A stretch of 13,948 nucleotides of DNA from Nanobdellota archaeon. GTDB lineage: Archaea > Nanobdellota > Nanobdellia > Pacearchaeales > GW2011-AR1. The translations under genes and the position numbers were made by a program. The notes below the pieces were generated by a model. The model saw only the letters and a program-made list of their open reading frames with translations, had not been told where the DNA came from and did no database searches. Positions 6,409 to 13,323 of this stretch are shown here, piece after piece (positions within the stretch are counted from its first letter, which is position 1; each line of letters begins with the position of its first letter). Where the stretch lies: positions 1-13,948 of the forward strand of contig JAUYIO010000054.1 in NCBI GenBank assembly GCA_030688225.1, written 5' to 3'.

Positions 6409-7545
6409 ATGAAAATGAATACAAAACAAATTTTTGTTTCTTTTCTAGCAATAGCAACTGTTTTGATTTTAGTAGCTAATGTTAGTGCTGGCTTGGCAGT
6501 TAATACTGTTAAAGTTGATGACACAAATGTTGCGAACAATGATGTTAGTATTGTTGCTGGAGATACAATCTCTGTGAAAGTTTCTTTCACTTCAGATGTT
6601 GATGCGTCTGATGTAAAGATAAAAGCAGAACTTGAAGGCGACAAGGTAGACGTTTACGCTGTAACAAACTCTTTTGATGTTATAGCAAACCAAGTTTACC
6701 CTGAAAAAGAACTAACATTGAAAGTCCCTTATGAACTTAAGGACCAAGTAAGTGACGACATATCTCTTACCATCAAAGTATGGAATGGGGATTTCAAAGA
6801 CACACAAGAATACACTCTGAAAGTTCAGAGACCTTCATACGACGCATACATCATGTCAATAAGCACAACTCAGACAATCAAGGCTGGAGAATTGTTCCCA
6901 GTTGACGTTGTTTTGAAAAATGCAGGTTACAACGATCTTGATGATTTATATGTAACTGCAAAAATAGCTGCATTAGGTGTTCAAAAATCAGCTTACTTTG
7001 GTGATTTGGTTGCTGTAGAAGACAACAGTAATGACGATGACGATGTTGACACTGTTAGCGGAAGAATCTATTTACAGGTTCCTTACAACGTTGAAGCAGG
7101 CGTCTACGACCTTGAAGTAATTGCTTCAAACACAGACACAACTTCAAGCACTGTTAAACAAGTCGTTGTTCAAAATGAACTTCCAAATGTTGCAATAAAG
7201 TCTGGTGACGACCTTTTGGTTTTAAACCCGACAAACACTTTGAAAGTTTATACAGTTGTAACACCATCTGACCAGCAAGTTGTAGTTGTTCCAGCAGGTT
7301 CAAGCAAGACAGTTTCAATAGCTCCTCAAAATGGAGATTTTGAAGTTCAAGTTTTTGCTTCCGGCGCTTTGGTTCAAACAGTTCCTTTCACAGGAGCTCA
7401 GGATCAGGGAACATCAGGAACAAGCTCAGTTGTTATCCTTACAGTTATATTGGCAATAGTATTCTTAGTATTGCTAGTTGTATTAATTGTATTGATGGGA
7501 AAGAAATCAGACAAAGCTGAAGAATTCGGAGAAAGCTACTACTAA
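6409..7545 (+). CDS. Secreted, membrane-anchored Ig-like surface protein (putative S-layer or cell-envelope protein)
   Basis: The 378-aa protein has an N-terminal signal peptide (MKMNTKQIFVSFLAIATVL...) with a likely cleavage after Ala27 in ANVSA|G. The exterior part is beta-rich. One domain covers about residues 30-140 and a CARDB-like Ig fold about 143-252 (IKAGELFPVDVVLKNAGYNDL, ending VEAGVYDLEVIAS). It includes an acidic cluster EDNSNDDDDVD (204-214) that could bind calcium. A third short domain precedes a Gly/Ser/Thr linker. A transmembrane helix spans about 341-363 and a short tail ends EEFGESYY. It contains no cysteine. The start is the ATG at 6409 because the promoter at 6335-6350 puts the TSS after the alternative GTG at 6361; ATG 6415 is also possible. 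A strong promoter and T-rich terminator suggest abundant expression. The S-layer role is inferred. Confidence 0.75.
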   Translation: MKMNTKQIFVSFLAIATVLILVANVSAGLAVNTVKVDDTNVANNDVSIVAGDTISVKVSFTSDVDASDVKIKAELEGDKVDVYAVTNSFDVIANQVYPEKELTLKVPYELKDQVSDDISLTIKVWNGDFKDTQEYTLKVQRPSYDAYIMSISTTQTIKAGELFPVDVVLKNAGYNDLDDLYVTAKIAALGVQKSAYFGDLVAVEDNSNDDDDVDTVSGRIYLQVPYNVEAGVYDLEVIASNTDTTSSTVKQVVVQNELPNVAIKSGDDLLVLNPTNTLKVYTVVTPSDQQVVVVPAGSSKTVSIAPQNGDFEVQVFASGALVQTVPFTGAQDQGTSGTSSVVILTVILAIVFLVLLVVLIVLMGKKSDKAEEFGESYY

Positions 7546-7600
7546 TTTTTCTTTTAATTTTTTATTTTTTATTAAGTGGCTTTTTCTTTTTTTATTTAAA
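7546..7600 (+). terminator. T-rich terminator region after the surface-protein gene
   Basis: The first 55 bases after the stop are dominated by T runs (TTTTTCTTTTAATTTTTTATTTTTT, then CTTTTTCTTTTTTTATTT). Repeated T-tracts without a stem are the usual signal for archaeal RNA polymerase termination, and this is the strongest example in the window. Confidence 0.65.
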
Positions 7601-7846
7601 TCAAAATCCCTTGAGGGAAAAACAGAATAAAATGACAGAAGATAGAACAAATTCAAGAAAAGAATTTTTTGGAAAATATGGGAAAAAAGTTCTTCAAAGG
7701 AAATAAATAAATCCGCTCACTTCGTTCGCTAAAGTGCTGCTCCAAAGTCGCAGATATTCATAAAATTGGTTAATGCTAAAACACTCTCCCTAAATTTTTC
7801 TCCTTGATAACTAATTTTATAACTGAGCGCGTTAGCGCGAAGCGAA
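7601..7846. other. Convergent intergenic region with a stem-loop and GC-rich palindrome
   Basis: No convincing gene lies between the convergent surface-protein and smc genes. A 24-codon frame (7632-7706, beginning MTEDRTNSRKEFFGKYGKK) has a TATTTAAA at 7593-7600 but is too short to support. Structures seen: TCCC-TTGA-GGGA (7607-7618); CACTT/AAGTG around TTCG-rich sequence in CTCACTTCGTTCGCT (7725-7739); a 13-bp stem pairing 7760-7772 with 7808-7820, with one G-T position; and the GC-rich palindrome GCGC-GTTA-GCGC near 7826-7838, just beyond the smc stop. It probably contains terminators for both strands. Confidence 0.5.
7760..7820 (-). repeat. 13-bp inverted repeat / stem-loop downstream of smc
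   Basis: ATAAAATTGGTTA (7760-7772) and TAACTAATTTTAT (7808-7820) are complementary at 12 of 13 positions; the remaining pair is G-T, which would be a wobble pair if the plus strand were transcribed. The loop is 35 nt. It lies 27 nt beyond the smc stop codon, so it may be a 3'-UTR structure or transcription-end signal. Confidence 0.5.
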
Positions 7847-10708
7847 TCAAACTTTCAAACTAATAACCTTAGAAATTCCATCGTGCATTGAAACTCCATA
7901 AAGATTTGTCGCATTTGTAATAACCTCGTCGTTGTGGCTGATAACAATATATTGTCCTTTCTGCATATATCTCTTCAACAGACCTGCAAGTCTTTCAGAA
8001 TTTCTTTTGTCAAGTGCAGCATCAATTTCGTCAAGCATGTAAAAATGATAAGGATTTAATTCCTGAATCGCGAAAATCAACGATAATGCAACAAGAGTTT
8101 GTTCTCCTCCTGAAAGAGAGGTAACATCAAAATATTTTCCGTGTCCTGTCTTGACAACAATTCCAATTCCTCCCTCAAAAGGTTCTTTTTTATTTTCCAA
8201 TTCCAGAAAAACCTGTCCTTTTGAACTCAACTGAGAAAAATTCCTTGAGAATTTTTCATTCAAAGAATCAAGTGTCCTGAAAAAAGTTTTCTTCTTTTTA
8301 ACATCAATTTCATGAATTATCTTAAGAATGCTTTCTTTTTCCTTCTCAATAATCACAGCTTTTTCTTTTACTTCTTCATATTCTTTTTTCACAGAATCAT
8401 AAACTTCAAGAGAACGAAGATTTACAAAACTTCCTATTCTTGAGAGAACTTCTTTTGTCTTGGCAAGTTTTTCAACAAGACTATCTCTGTTAGTCCTGAT
8501 AATCTCAACACCTTCAAAATTATTCATGTCTGCCTCAAGATTTTCAGCTTCTGCATCAACTCTGGCTTTTTCTATCTTAAAATTATTAATTTGCTGTTCA
8601 AGATTATTAATCTCGTTCTGTTTTACAAGAAGCTCTGATTCTTTTTCACGAATTTTTTGTTCAAGCATTCTTTCTTCTGAAATTAATTTTTCAAATTTCT
8701 TGCTTAATTCCTCTTCTTGTTTTCTCTTAACAGAAAGGAGCTTTTCTTTTTCATCAAGAGTTTTTTTAACTTCTTTAAATTCTTCATTTAAATCTTCTTC
8801 ATCTCTTGACAATTGTTTCAGGGAAATTTTTGAACGTTCAAACTCCATCTGCTTGAAAGAAATCTCCTGAGTAATATTCTCCTTGCTTCTAAAAGAAATC
8901 TCCTCAGCTTCTATCTTTGCAGTTTCATATCTCTGTTCAATATTTGAATATTCTTCAAATTTCCTTTCTAAATCCTTCTTTCTTTTTTCAAGTTCTGAAA
9001 TTTCTTGCTTTAAATTTTCTGTTTTTTCTCTCAAAGATTTAATCTGGTTCTTTTTTTCTTCAATGTTGGAAAGAAGATTAATATCAGAAGCCCTCTTGGA
9101 AAGTTCAATTTCTATCTGGGAAATATCCTGATTTAAAATTTCTTTTTTCTGATAAACTTCTTTGAGTTTTTTGTCTGAATCAGAAATTTCTTTTTTCAAT
9201 TCTTCAATTTTTCCAGCAGTCTCATTATCTATTGAGTCCAAATGTTCAGGAGTCATCTTCGTCTTGCAAAGAGGACATATGTCCAGTTTTGAAATTTTCT
9301 CCTTCAATTTTTTCTGCTTCTCAATCTCATATTCATTTGTATATGCAATTTTTTCAAATTGTTTTTCTTTTTTTTCCAATTCAGAGAGAATTTCTTTTTT
9401 CTCAGAAAGAGAATGTTTCAGGAAATTTATTTTTTTTTCATCTGTGTTTCTGTCAAACAAATCCCTTGACATTGAATTAATTTGCTTCAATAAAAAATCA
9501 GATTCATGAGAATAGTTTTGGAAAAGAGATTTCTTGTCTTCCAACCTGTCTTTTATCGTCTTTAATTCAGACTTAATCATGTAAAATTTTTTTCTTTGCT
9601 CTTCAAGTTTTTCAAGCTCTTCTTTTTTCTTTTCAATATCTTTTTTGTTTTTTGCAGTAGAGGGAGTTTCTTTTTTCAGTTCTTTTATTGAATTCTCGTC
9701 TTCATTGATGGTCTTCTCAAGTTCTTGTTTTCTTTTTGTGATTTCTGAAAGTTTTTTCTCGTAATTCTCAAGTTTTACATTTAATCCTGCAAGTTCTGCT
9801 CTCAAGTTTGCAATTTCCTGATTAAGTTTTTCCTGCTCCAATCCAGTAGATTTCTGGATAGTGGAAGTTATAGAATCAATTTTGTTTCTGAAAGTATCTT
9901 TTTCTATCTTTATATTTGTAATTATTTTTTTTAAAGATTCAATATCCTTATTTTTCTTTGAAATATCAGACATTATTCTTTCAATCTCTTTCTTCTTTCT
10001 GATTAAATCATGAGTAATTATGCTTGCTTCATATTTTTTCACATCTTTTTCAAGTTTCTTGAATTTCAATGCTTGCTCTCTTTCTTTTTCCAAATTATTC
10101 AAATAAGAAGTTCTCTCTCTCAAAATAGAAGAAATCTCTTTCAATTTGTCCTCTGTTTTTTCCAATTCCTTGAGAGATTTTTCTTTTCTTGATTCATAAA
10201 CAGAGATTCCAGAAACTTCTTCAATTATTTTTCTTCTTTCTTCTGTATGCATTCTAACAAAATTTTGAATCTCTCCTTGGAGAATTATGTTGAATCCATT
10301 TGGATCTATTCCTGCCTGCGCTAACAAAGTCAAAACTTCCTGTCTTGTTTTTGTTTCATTGTTTATTTTGTAAATCCCAATTCCATTTTTCCTTACAATT
10401 CTCTTCACAGAAATCTCTTTGCTATCTATGGAGAAAGTATTGTCAGAATTATCAAAAACAATTTCAACACTTGCTTCTTTTGCAGGAGCTATATTTTTGG
10501 TTCCCAAGAAAATAAGATTCTTTGATTTCGCAGCCCGCATTGATTTCGCACTTAATCTTCCAAGAACAAAACACAACGCATCAGAAATATTACTCTTCCC
10601 AGAACCATTCGGCCCAAGGATAACATTTATTCCAGGTGTAAAAGGGAGTTCTGTTTTACGAACAAAACTTTTGAATCCGTGCATCTCCAACTTTTTTATA
10701 TAAGTCAT
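7847..10708 (-). CDS. smc: SMC-type chromosome ATPase with a Rad50-like zinc hook instead of a hinge
   Basis: Both half-heads are SMC-like. The N-terminal half-head has GFKSF, Walker A GPNGSGKS (residues 32-39), the R-loop region SMRAAK, Q-loop LQGEI (Gln144) and EERRKIIEEVSGISVYESR. The C-terminal half-head has signature SLSGGEQ (864-870), Walker B FYMLDEIDAALD (889-900) and switch His925. Two coiled-coil arms of about 310-330 residues join them. At the midpoint there is no SMC hinge domain; instead CPLCKTKMTPEH (478-489) matches the Rad50 zinc hook CPxCxxxLxxEH, with Cys478 and Cys481 encoded at 9275-9277 and 9266-9268. The 953-aa length fits loss of the roughly 150-200-residue hinge. The start has a TATA box at about -26. 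It probably tethers or compacts DNA as a zinc-bridged dimer. Known relatives with similar architecture include haloarchaeal Sph proteins and other archaeal SMC-related proteins such as coalescin. Kleisin genes are not in the window. Confidence 0.93.
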   Translation of the reverse strand: MTYIKKLEMHGFKSFVRKTELPFTPGINVILGPNGSGKSNISDALCFVLGRLSAKSMRAAKSKNLIFLGTKNIAPAKEASVEIVFDNSDNTFSIDSKEISVKRIVRKNGIGIYKINNETKTRQEVLTLLAQAGIDPNGFNIILQGEIQNFVRMHTEERRKIIEEVSGISVYESRKEKSLKELEKTEDKLKEISSILRERTSYLNNLEKEREQALKFKKLEKDVKKYEASIITHDLIRKKKEIERIMSDISKKNKDIESLKKIITNIKIEKDTFRNKIDSITSTIQKSTGLEQEKLNQEIANLRAELAGLNVKLENYEKKLSEITKRKQELEKTINEDENSIKELKKETPSTAKNKKDIEKKKEELEKLEEQRKKFYMIKSELKTIKDRLEDKKSLFQNYSHESDFLLKQINSMSRDLFDRNTDEKKINFLKHSLSEKKEILSELEKKEKQFEKIAYTNEYEIEKQKKLKEKISKLDICPLCKTKMTPEHLDSIDNETAGKIEELKKEISDSDKKLKEVYQKKEILNQDISQIEIELSKRASDINLLSNIEEKKNQIKSLREKTENLKQEISELEKRKKDLERKFEEYSNIEQRYETAKIEAEEISFRSKENITQEISFKQMEFERSKISLKQLSRDEEDLNEEFKEVKKTLDEKEKLLSVKRKQEEELSKKFEKLISEERMLEQKIREKESELLVKQNEINNLEQQINNFKIEKARVDAEAENLEADMNNFEGVEIIRTNRDSLVEKLAKTKEVLSRIGSFVNLRSLEVYDSVKKEYEEVKEKAVIIEKEKESILKIIHEIDVKKKKTFFRTLDSLNEKFSRNFSQLSSKGQVFLELENKKEPFEGGIGIVVKTGHGKYFDVTSLSGGEQTLVALSLIFAIQELNPYHFYMLDEIDAALDKRNSERLAGLLKRYMQKGQYIVISHNDEVITNATNLYGVSMHDGISKVISLKV
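9266..9277 (-). other. Zinc-hook CxxC codons at the apex of the SMC coiled coil
   Basis: On the minus strand these bases encode Cys-Pro-Leu-Cys (residues 478-481 of 953), exactly half-way along the protein. They are followed by K-T-K-M-T-P-E-H. In Rad50 two such hooks bind one zinc ion and join two molecules. Zinc binding here is inferred from the motif. Confidence 0.85.
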
Positions 10709-10729
10709 AGAAGAAATAAACTAAGGAGA

Positions 10730-10737
10730 TTTTTAAA
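10730..10737 (-). promoter_or_regulatory. TATA-like box of smc
   Basis: On the minus strand TTTAAAAA, in the context AATCTTTAAAAATCTCC, is centred about 26 nt before the smc ATG. It gives smc its own leaderless promoter in the 47-nt gap after the recombinase gene, so the two genes need not be strictly co-transcribed. Confidence 0.55.
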
Positions 10738-10755
10738 GATTAGGATGATTGTTCT

Positions 10756-11601
10756 TTACAAATTATCTAAAGGACTTTTTATGTTTATTAGATTTGGAGA
10801 AGCCATATGAACATAAATCAAAGAAGTCTCTGGAGATTTATGTCCGAGCATAGCCTGAACATTTGTAACATCATAGCCGTTTTCAATTAAATGAGTTGCG
10901 AATGAATGTCTTAAGGTATGGGGATGGATTTCTTTCCAGTTCCCCAACTTTGCTTTTTTAGAAGCATTTCTGATTATTTTCTGAATACTTCTCACATGAT
11001 ATTTTTTATTCCTATTTGATTGAAATAAAAAATTATCTCCTTCAAGTTTTCCCATTTCAATTAAATTTTTTATTTTTTCCTTGACAATTTTTGACAAAAC
11101 AATTAATCTGTCTTTTCCGCCTTTTCCGTTTCTGACATAACCATAGTTTTTATCCAATTCTAAATCCTTAATTTTCATATTTAATAATTCAGAAACTCTC
11201 AAACCAGAACTATAAAGAAATTCAATCATTAATCGGTGTTTCCAATTTGAAATTGCATTCAGCAATTTCCTAATTTCTTCTTTTGTTAAAACTGATGGAA
11301 ATCTTTTGGGTCTTCTGTTGCACCTAATATCTAACTTCATCTTTTTATTTAAAACATCTTCAAGGAGAAACCTTATTGCCATATGATAAACATGAAGAGT
11401 GCTACCTGCTATATTTTTCTCAGATAATTTAGATAAAAATTCTCGCGCATCTTTTTTACTAACTTTGTCAATTGTTTTTCTGCAACTCAATAAAAATCTC
11501 TCAGCACATTTTTGATATGTTTTAATTGTTCTAGGAGAATATCTTCGTCTTTTGCCCTCTTTTTTTATTGCTTCATCAACATCAATAGGAACATAACTCA
11601 T
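10756..11601 (-). CDS. xerA: Xer-family tyrosine recombinase (archaeal XerA-like)
   Basis: Tyrosine recombinases of this family cut and rejoin DNA; archaeal XerA resolves chromosome dimers at dif. The 281-aa protein has an N-terminal SAM-like DNA-binding domain (residues about 7-90, SPRTIKTYQKCAERFL) and a complete catalytic domain. Catalytic residues are Arg135 (SGLRVSELL), Lys163 (GKGGKDRLIVL), His228 and Arg231 (HPHTLRHSFATHL), His254 (MLGHKSPETS) and nucleophile Tyr263 (LIYVHMA). The length matches archaeal XerA rather than longer phage or integrative-element integrases, and no att repeats or other mobile genes are seen. The start has a TATA box at about -26. The gene ends 47 nt before smc on the same strand. 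Xer-type recombinase is secure; the specific XerA role is inferred. Confidence 0.9.
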   Translation of the reverse strand: MSYVPIDVDEAIKKEGKRRRYSPRTIKTYQKCAERFLLSCRKTIDKVSKKDAREFLSKLSEKNIAGSTLHVYHMAIRFLLEDVLNKKMKLDIRCNRRPKRFPSVLTKEEIRKLLNAISNWKHRLMIEFLYSSGLRVSELLNMKIKDLELDKNYGYVRNGKGGKDRLIVLSKIVKEKIKNLIEMGKLEGDNFLFQSNRNKKYHVRSIQKIIRNASKKAKLGNWKEIHPHTLRHSFATHLIENGYDVTNVQAMLGHKSPETSLIYVHMASPNLINIKSPLDNL

Positions 11602-11622
11602 AAAACATTCAATAAAATTTGT

Positions 11623-11630
11623 TTTAAATA
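11623..11630 (-). promoter_or_regulatory. TATA-like box of the recombinase gene
   Basis: On the minus strand TATTTAAA is centred 25.5 nt before the ATG at 11601, implying a leaderless mRNA. Confidence 0.5.
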
Positions 11631-11891
11631 AATAAGTTTTAACTTCAAAATAAAAACAAAAAATCCTAAGTCGTTATCTAAATATAACTTTTTCAAAGCC
11701 ACATATGCTCAAATTTAACGAAGTTCGCATATGTACTGTTATATTCAATCGTCGTGTAGATTTATTAAAAGGGGTTTCCGCCTTTAGTGCTACGCACATT
11801 TAGCCTTTTTCTACGAAAAAGAATTTTATTAGGGGGATTTCCTAAGTCCTGCGGACAGATAGTCTGCTACGCAGAAAATTTATCACACGCG
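11631..11891. other. Palindrome-rich intergenic region between divergent genes
   Basis: No gene is seen. The region contains ACATATGC (11701-11708) pairing with GCATATGT (11727-11734). It also has three hairpins with a TAC loop: GTGC-TAC-GCAC (11787-11797), CTTTTTC-TAC-GAAAAAG (11805-11821) and TCTGC-TAC-GCAGA (11863-11875). GTCC-TGC-GGAC (11846-11856) is a further mini-hairpin. TCCTAAGTC occurs directly repeated at 11664-11672 and 11840-11848. It is visibly richer in CG-containing words than its flanks. Confidence 0.6.
11762..11875 (+). repeat. Two imperfect copies of a short palindromic element
   Basis: Copy one (11762-11797) runs TTATTA, GGGGTTTCC (11771-11779), then TGCTACGCA (11788-11796). 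Copy two (11826-11875) runs TTATTA, GGGGGATTTCC (11832-11842), then TGCTACGCA (11865-11873). The order and the hairpin are conserved while the spacing differs, which suggests a degenerate dispersed repeat. A related GGAAATCCCCC occurs inverted at 13926-13936. Confidence 0.45.
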
Positions 11892-11899
11892 TTTAAATA
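11892..11899 (+). promoter_or_regulatory. TATA-like box for the three-gene membrane cluster
   Basis: GTTTAAATAA contains TTTAAATA centred about 42 nt before the ATG at 11938. It predicts a TSS near 11921 and a leader of about 16 nt without a Shine-Dalgarno. An alternative box, TTTATTAATAA (11906-11916), would fit a leaderless start. Confidence 0.4.
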
Positions 11900-11937
11900 A
11901 CAAGATTTATTAATAATTATGCCAAAACATTATATAA

Positions 11938-12240
11938 ATGAAAGAGCATGAATACGTTAATGCAGTTAGGGAAATTGCTTTTTACTTTTTGGCAGCTCCA
12001 GCAGTAATTTTGATAGGAATGGCTGTTGTAGGTACAATTTTGGATTCATTTCTAAATACAGATAACACCTTTTCAAAACTGTTTGTTTACCTTGGAGGCA
12101 TTCCAGGCATAGGTGCTTACTATTACAAAAAGTGGAAAGAGTTCAGTAAATCGAGCATTAACATAAAATCCAGCGAAGACATAAATAAATCTATTCACAA
12201 ACTAAATGAAGTATTAGAAAAATTGGAGAAGAAATTATAA
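11938..12240 (+). CDS. Unrecognised 100-aa two-helix membrane protein
   Basis: The protein has hydrophobic segments at about residues 12-36 (IAFYFLAAPAVILIGMAVVG) and 46-63 (KLFVYLGGIPGIGAYYY), joined by a short loop NTDNTFS. A cytoplasmic tail of about 36 residues (KLNEVLEKLEKKL at the end) is probably coiled coil. I do not recognise the family. Its stop overlaps the start of the M48 protease by one base (TAATG), so the two are probably translated from one mRNA. It may be an accessory or scaffold for the protease, but this is inferred from position alone. LemA, the frequent partner of HtpX-type proteases, does not resemble it. Confidence 0.7.
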   Translation: MKEHEYVNAVREIAFYFLAAPAVILIGMAVVGTILDSFLNTDNTFSKLFVYLGGIPGIGAYYYKKWKEFSKSSINIKSSEDINKSIHKLNEVLEKLEKKL

Positions 12241-13322
12241 TGAAAAAGTATAACATCACTCTTGAATCTGCGTATGCACTTTCAATGATTATATTATCCT
12301 CCATAGTCTACATAACAATTCTTGTCCTCGCTTTCACCTTTCTATATGATGGATACCTTGAATGGTTCGCTAATAAGCAAGGAACAGAATTTGGATTTTA
12401 CACAGGCATCATCGGAATAATTTTACTTGTTGGTGTGCTTTGGGCTTTGTTTCCAAAGAAGAGAGATGGAATTATTTTAAAGAAAAAAGATGCTCCTAAA
12501 CTCTTCGAATTAGTAGATAAAGCAGTTGCTAAAACACAAATTCATCCAATAAATACCATCAGATTAGTGCCGGGTTCGTCCATCGCAGTAACGGGCTTAT
12601 TTAACAAACAACTGCTAGTGGGTATTGCTTCTTTGAGATACATAACTGAAAAAGATTTTGAAGCTATCCTTTATCATGAAATTGGACATTTTGCGGCAAA
12701 AGATACAAAAGTTGGTAGCTTTTTAGGAGTTTACTTTGAAACGCTGGAAAAACAATATATATCTTCAGTAAACTTTTGGAATTATAGCCCACATTATGCA
12801 ATAGCGATTATTGGACTTCCTTCTTTAGCTATGAGTTGGCTATTAATGCATCTTTTTTCATTCCTTTATGCACCTTACAGCAAATATAGAGAATACAAAG
12901 CTGATGAATTTGCAGCTTCACACAGCAATCCTAAACAATTTGCTAATGCCTTGGTTCATTATTCCGCTTATACTTATGCACATGATGTTATCATGCCTCA
13001 AATTATCGTTCAACTACTAAGTGAGAATAAAAAACTAACAAATGTCTACGCAACGATGACAAACTATTGGCATAAAGAAAATGCTGAAGCTTCGATGAAT
13101 GCCGTTTTGAGTGATAAAGAACAATTTAAAGATTCTCATCCATCTCTTCAGAACAGATTAAAAAATCTTGATGTTGTCAAGGTTAGCGAGAATGAGGGAA
13201 AAACTTTGAAAACGATGTTTCCCGAATTTGAGAAATTTGAAGAGCAACTAAGTGATGATTATACCATCAGAATCGGGATAAATTCAGGATTGTTAGACAG
13301 GTCAACCAAAAGTTTGGATTAA
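12240..13322 (+). CDS. M48-family membrane zinc metalloprotease (HtpX/Ste24-like)
   Basis: M48 proteases are membrane-embedded zinc peptidases involved in membrane-protein quality control or peptide processing. The 360-aa protein has N-terminal helices at about residues 15-36 and 52-71. The zinc site HEIGH (146-150) provides His146, Glu147 and His150. A downstream hydrophobic region (184-210) precedes the third ligand Glu218 in REYKADEFAA, the M48 glutamate helix. The family's C-terminal SHPSLQNRLKNL (299-310) is also present. The active site therefore looks complete. Overlap with the upstream membrane protein gene (TAATG) and a 1-nt gap to the next gene indicate an operon. The family call is firm; substrate and exact subfamily are not clear, and the C-terminal 40 residues are unfamiliar. 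Confidence 0.93.
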   Translation: MKKYNITLESAYALSMIILSSIVYITILVLAFTFLYDGYLEWFANKQGTEFGFYTGIIGIILLVGVLWALFPKKRDGIILKKKDAPKLFELVDKAVAKTQIHPINTIRLVPGSSIAVTGLFNKQLLVGIASLRYITEKDFEAILYHEIGHFAAKDTKVGSFLGVYFETLEKQYISSVNFWNYSPHYAIAIIGLPSLAMSWLLMHLFSFLYAPYSKYREYKADEFAASHSNPKQFANALVHYSAYTYAHDVIMPQIIVQLLSENKKLTNVYATMTNYWHKENAEASMNAVLSDKEQFKDSHPSLQNRLKNLDVVKVSENEGKTLKTMFPEFEKFEEQLSDDYTIRIGINSGLLDRSTKSLD

Positions 13323-13323
13323 C

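Noticed and set aside
7632..7706. 24-codon frame (MTEDRTNSRKEFFGKYGKK...) between convergent genes
   Set aside because: Too short to support. A TATA-like box precedes it at 35 nt, but there is no other evidence of coding.
8460..10703. Several plus-strand frames of 60-136 codons opposite smc
   Set aside because: They are Ser/Phe/Leu-rich antisense shadows of the Lys/Glu-rich coiled coil and have no promoters or recognisable domains.
10756..11601. Recombinase as the integrase of a mobile element
   Set aside because: No att-like direct repeats, tRNA target or other mobile-element genes are visible, and the length and motifs fit chromosomal XerA.
11673..11688. GTTAT-CTAAAT-ATAAC as a dif-like site next to the Xer gene
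   Set aside because: The 6-bp spacer fits, but the inner arms have the opposite polarity to known dif sites (ATAA-N6-TTAT) and only 7 of 11 arm positions match.
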